Positions 60,994-64,000 of a stretch of 64,000 nt of DNA are shown here, piece by piece. Position 1 is the first letter of the stretch. Each line of letters begins with the position of its first letter. The stretch lies in the NCBI RefSeq assembly GCF_001238295.1, contig NZ_LGXZ01000003.1:1-64000 (forward strand). Direction: 5' to 3'. Made by a program: the position numbers and the translations under genes. A model generated the notes under the pieces. That model was not told the DNA's origin. It searched no databases and worked only from the letters and a program-made list of their open reading frames with translations. This stretch comes from Ruegeria sp. 6PALISEP08 (GTDB taxonomy: Bacteria; Pseudomonadota; Alphaproteobacteria; Rhodobacterales; Rhodobacteraceae).

Positions 60994-62313
60994 ATGTCCG
61001 AACCGAAGAAGCTGTTTATCAAGACCTATGGCTGTCAGATGAATGTCTATGACAGTGAGCGCATGTCTGAGGCACTGGGCGGGCAGGGCTATGTCGAAAC
61101 CAAGACGCCCGATGATGCGGATATGATCCTGCTGAACACCTGCCACATTCGTGAAAAGGCTGCGGAAAAGGTCTATTCCGAACTGGGCCGGTTCAAGGGT
61201 CTGAAGGCCGAGAATCCTGATCTGAAAATCGGCGTCGCGGGATGTGTCGCGCAGGCTGAAGGTGAAGAGATCATGCGCCGCCAACCGCTGGTCGATCTGG
61301 TCGTTGGTCCGCAAAGCTATCATCGTTTGCCCGAGATGGAGGCCAAGACCCGCGCAGGCGAAAAGGCACTGGATACGGATTTTCCCGAAGAGGACAAGTT
61401 TGAGAAGTTGAAGAACCGCCCCAAGGCCAAGCGTGGCCCGACGGCGTTTCTGACTGTTCAGGAAGGCTGCGATAAGTTCTGTGCCTTCTGTGTCGTGCCT
61501 TACACGCGTGGTGCCGAAGTCAGCCGCCCAGCCGATCGCATTATTCGCGAGGCGCACGATCTGGTCGAGCGCGGGGTGCGCGAGATCACTCTGCTGGGGC
61601 AGAATGTGAATGCCTATCACGGTGCAGGCCCGAACGGGGACATGACTTTGGCAGGTCTGATCTGGGAACTGAACAAGGTCGACGGGCTGGAGCGGATTCG
61701 CTTTACTACGTCGCACCCCAATGACATGGCTGATGACCTGATCGAGGCACATGGCACTTGCGACAAGCTGATGCCTTATCTGCACTTGCCGGTGCAGTCG
61801 GGCTCGGACCGCATTCTCAAGCGAATGAACCGCAGCCACACGGCCGAAAGTTATTTACGCCTGATCGAGCGTATTAGAGCGGCGCGCCCGGATATTGTGA
61901 TGTCAGGGGATTTCATCGTCGGTTTCCCTGAAGAGACCGATGAGGATTTTCAGGCCACCATGGATCTGGTCGAAGAGGTCAAGTACGGCTACGCCTATTC
62001 CTTCAAATATTCTACGCGCCCCGGAACGCCGGCAGCCGAACGGGCTCAGGTCGATCCGGCGGCAGCGGATGAACGTTTGCAGCGGCTTCAGGCCCTGATC
62101 ACCCGTCACCAAAGGGAAATCCAGGACGGCATGGTGGGCCGCACCGTCCGCGTTCTGTTCGAAAAACCGGGCCGCCAACCCGGGCAGATGGTCGGAAAGT
62201 CCGAGTATTTGCATTCGGTTCACGTGAGGGGGGCCGAGATCGCCACTGGAGACCTGAAGAAGATTCGGATTACCGAGTCGGGTGCCAATTCGCTGGCGGG
62301 AGAGTTGCTGTAG
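60994..62313 (+). CDS. miaB: tRNA-2-methylthio-N6-dimethylallyladenosine synthase
   Basis: The 439-residue radical SAM enzyme thiomethylates i6A37 in tRNA. The N-terminal cluster domain begins [18 protein letters not shown] with further Cys in [10 protein letters not shown] and AGCVAQAEG. The radical SAM cluster is in [16 protein letters not shown] (CxxxCxxC), and a TRAM domain ends the protein. The start at 60994 agrees with the family; an ATG 24 codons upstream does not. It is usually next to phoH and ybeY; here an outer-membrane protein gene lies between it and phoH. Confidence 0.96.
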   Translation: MSEPKKLFIKTYGCQMNVYDSERMSEALGGQGYVETKTPDDADMILLNTCHIREKAAEKVYSELGRFKGLKAENPDLKIGVAGCVAQAEGEEIMRRQPLVDLVVGPQSYHRLPEMEAKTRAGEKALDTDFPEEDKFEKLKNRPKAKRGPTAFLTVQEGCDKFCAFCVVPYTRGAEVSRPADRIIREAHDLVERGVREITLLGQNVNAYHGAGPNGDMTLAGLIWELNKVDGLERIRFTTSHPNDMADDLIEAHGTCDKLMPYLHLPVQSGSDRILKRMNRSHTAESYLRLIERIRAARPDIVMSGDFIVGFPEETDEDFQATMDLVEEVKYGYAYSFKYSTRPGTPAAERAQVDPAAADERLQRLQALITRHQREIQDGMVGRTVRVLFEKPGRQPGQMVGKSEYLHSVHVRGAEIATGDLKKIRITESGANSLAGELL

Positions 62314-62335
62314 ATCGGCGAATATCCACTGATTT

Positions 62336-62358
62336 TCCACCATAATTGGTGGATGTTT
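62336..62358 (+). terminator. Terminator hairpin after miaB
   Basis: TCCACCA (62336-62342) and TGGTGGA (62347-62353) form a perfect 7-bp stem with a TAAT loop, followed by TGTTTCT. It lies 22 bp after the miaB stop. Confidence 0.55.
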
Positions 62359-62485
62359 CTAAAATTTACCCTTGATTTATTGCTTGTAACTATGCTCGGA
62401 GAAGAGCCAAGTTTTTCCGGGCGTGATGTTTTGCGTGCAAAAACGGTTTTGGGCCGGTGTTGTGGCCGGAGTTATGGAGGCACGA

Positions 62486-63250
62486 GTGACGACCCTTACG
62501 AACTTCAGACATCCAAGTGTTGTCAAAACACTGCCTGCTGCGTCGCTTGTTATCCTTCTAGCCAGCGCATCGAACGCGGGCGATCTGGAAGGCCCGGTGA
62601 CCGAGCCTGAGGTGATCAGCCCATCCAGGATCGGTAGTGATGTCCATGCCTTCTATTTGGGATTGGCCGGTGGCTATGGCGCGGGCGGGGATGACCGGTT
62701 CGGTCTGACAACGCCCACCGGTTTGTTCGACATTGGGGATCAGGATCTGTCTGGCTCTTATGGCGAGCTGCGCGGTGGCTGGCGTGGCGTCTTGCCCGCC
62801 AGAGGCGGGCGCGACTTCGTCTATGGCGTTGAAGTCGGCTATCAATTTGGGTCACTTGAGGACAGCGTTAGCGCTCGGATTTCGGGGGTCGACGTGCAAG
62901 GTGGCACAGAAGTGTCTGACGTACTGGCGATCCGATTGCGAAACGGTGTGACAAACCGTAGCGGCAGCATTCTGTATTTTGTCAGTGTCGGATATATTTG
63001 GGGCGATATCGAGACGACCAATAGCATCGCGGTGGGCAGTTCGGTGCAGAATTTCTCGGTTACAGACCGGCGCGGCGGGTATTCTGCAAGCATCGGGGCT
63101 GAGCATAAACTGACGGATGATTGGTCAATCACTGGTGAATATGAGTACGTTCAGTTCAAATCGCAGACGGTTGAGTTCAGTTCGGGTTTTTCGACGAAGT
63201 CGACGCCCAAATACGGTGGCTTGAGATTCGGTCTGAACTACACGTTCTGA
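62486..63250 (+). CDS. Outer-membrane beta-barrel protein
   Basis: The start is probably GTG at 62486, with GGAGG at 62476-62480. An ATG at 62474 would sit on the ribosome binding site, and earlier ATGs are possible but less likely. The 254-residue product has a signal peptide ending near SNAGDL, then about eight aromatic-ending strands typical of porin/OmpA-like barrels (VHAFYLGLAGGYGAG, YGELRGGWRGVL, DFVYGVEVGYQFGSL). The last residues are RFGLNYTF, the C-terminal Phe signal used by the barrel assembly machinery. The ligand or function is unknown. Confidence 0.83.
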   Translation: MTTLTNFRHPSVVKTLPAASLVILLASASNAGDLEGPVTEPEVISPSRIGSDVHAFYLGLAGGYGAGGDDRFGLTTPTGLFDIGDQDLSGSYGELRGGWRGVLPARGGRDFVYGVEVGYQFGSLEDSVSARISGVDVQGGTEVSDVLAIRLRNGVTNRSGSILYFVSVGYIWGDIETTNSIAVGSSVQNFSVTDRRGGYSASIGAEHKLTDDWSITGEYEYVQFKSQTVEFSSGFSTKSTPKYGGLRFGLNYTF

Positions 63251-63374
63251 CGCCGGTACGATCTGCACTTGTGGGCCGTTTTGTCATCCAAGCACTAAAT
63301 TTTGAAACTGTGGCTTGCGCCCACCGAGTTTTGTTGTCTACGCTCGGGGTGAACAGCCAAGACAGGAGAACGGA

Positions 63375-64000
63375 TTGGCCATCGGTGCCCTGAACCCACC
63401 GCAAAATGAAATGCCCCAGCGTGAGGCGTTTGTAGAGTTTCCTGACAACCGATTGTTGATTGACCTGTGTGGTGAATACGACCGCAACTTGGCTGATATC
63501 GAAAGCAAGCTTTCGGTCCAGATCGTGCGTCGCGGCAACCAGTTGGTTGTCATGGGGGACGAAGATGCCCAGAACCAGGCCGTAGAGGTGCTGCAGTCGC
63601 TCTATACCCGCCTGGAAGGTGGGCGCGAGGTTGAGGCTGCGGATGTGGATCGCGAGCTTCGCATGGGTGTCTCGGAACAAGGAACGGGCAGCCGCGACGG
63701 CGATCAGCTTGAGATGTTCAAAGGCGGAACGGTCGAGATCAAAACCCGCAAGAAACTGGTCGAACCGCGCACAGATGCCCAAAAAGCCTATGTGCAGTCG
63801 CTCTTCCAGAACGAGCTGGCCTTTGGCATTGGTCCTGCGGGAACGGGGAAAACTTACCTGGCGGTTGCTGTGGGTGTTTCGATGTTCATCGGCGGACATG
63901 TGGATCGAATCATCCTGAGCCGTCCTGCGGTCGAAGCGGGTGAAAAGCTGGGCTACTTACCCGGCGACATGAAGGATAAGGTCGATCCGTATATGCAGCC
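63375..64000 (+). CDS. phoH: PhoH-like ATPase, N-terminal part
   Basis: The frame runs off the end of the window after 208 codons. A TTG at 63375 with AGGAG at 63364-63368 is the likely start; the first ATG is at 63411. The visible part has the PhoH N-terminal RNA-binding-like domain (FVEFPDNRLLIDLCGEYDRN) and, from about residue 149, the P-loop AFGIGPAGTGKTYLAVAVG. The ATPase motif IILSRPAVEAGEKLGYLPGD follows. It belongs to the ribosome-associated YbeZ/PhoH group, usually in an miaB-phoH-ybeY order. Confidence 0.9.
   Translation, partial: MAIGALNPPQNEMPQREAFVEFPDNRLLIDLCGEYDRNLADIESKLSVQIVRRGNQLVVMGDEDAQNQAVEVLQSLYTRLEGGREVEAADVDRELRMGVSEQGTGSRDGDQLEMFKGGTVEIKTRKKLVEPRTDAQKAYVQSLFQNELAFGIGPAGTGKTYLAVAVGVSMFIGGHVDRIILSRPAVEAGEKLGYLPGDMKDKVDPYMQ

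Noticed and set aside
1..64000. tRNA, rRNA, CRISPR arrays, IS elements, integrases, phage genes, origins
   Set aside because: I read the intergenic regions for cloverleaf-like sequence, regularly spaced repeats and transposase-like frames and found none that could be supported.

Overview
The window looks like chromosomal DNA of a marine alphaproteobacterium of the Rhodobacteraceae (Roseobacter group, Ruegeria/Phaeobacter-like). This is inferred from a complete C-P lyase (phn) locus, a fabI-fabB-fabA operon divergent from irr, a SqrR/BigR-type ArsR regulator, a dimethylglycine dehydrogenase/MttB-like cluster, a Yej-type peptide transporter with a family III CoA transferase, and generally GC-rich coding sequence. 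I saw no tRNA, rRNA, CRISPR array, insertion sequence, integrase or phage gene.

Layout. 1-120: the last codons of EF-Tu (tuf) and its terminator. 120-1138: an AT-rich patch with one unrecognised gene and an orphan terminator-like hairpin. 1139-3566: a divergent pair made of a Slam-type outer-membrane translocon (TPR + DUF560 barrel) and a TbpB-barrel surface lipoprotein. 3655-4344: rpe. 4508-17608: the phosphonate locus. It has an import operon (phnC, phnD, phnE, a long phnE paralogue, a hexapeptide transferase), the repressor phnF, and the lyase operon phnG-H-I-(HAD phosphatase)-J-K-L-N, followed by a DUF1045 2H-phosphoesterase-like gene and phnM. No phnP is present here, and the DUF1045 protein is a reasonable candidate to replace it.

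17609-24102: a tightly coupled minus-strand cluster with four glycosyltransferases, a histidine phosphatase, a polysaccharide deacetylase-like protein and a small methyltransferase-like protein, probably making an undescribed surface glycan or glycolipid. 24494-26875: a large MscS-family channel. 26964-34188: a Yej-like peptide ABC transporter operon ending in a CaiB/BaiF CoA transferase. 34422-35567: a second copy of the small methyltransferase family and a GST. 35681-41606: a methylated-amine operon (DMGDH/GcvT fusion, non-pyrrolysine MttB homologue, TetR, FAD oxidase). 41663-46350: a Rossmann-like hypothetical, a DUF3307 membrane protein, an unusual ABC protein with a degenerate split nucleotide-binding domain and a C-terminal cyclic-nucleotide-binding domain, and a SqrR-like repressor.

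46409-54204: a minus-strand run of catabolic genes (enolase-superfamily enzyme, Zn alcohol dehydrogenase, MFS exporter, three alpha/beta hydrolases including a PcaD-like one, a PLP dehydratase, a haloacid dehalogenase). 54331-58218: an FKBP isomerase, a small membrane protein, fabI-fabB-fabA, and irr with a Fur-like palindrome between fabA and irr. 58223-64000: a LysR/phytanoyl-CoA dioxygenase divergon, a glycosyltransferase-like gene, miaB, an outer-membrane barrel protein and the start of phoH.

The most unusual items are the degenerate ABC/cNMP protein with no ordinary start codon at its likely N-terminus, the Slam/surface-lipoprotein pair, the HAD and 2H enzymes built into the C-P lyase locus, and the coupled glycosyltransferase cluster.
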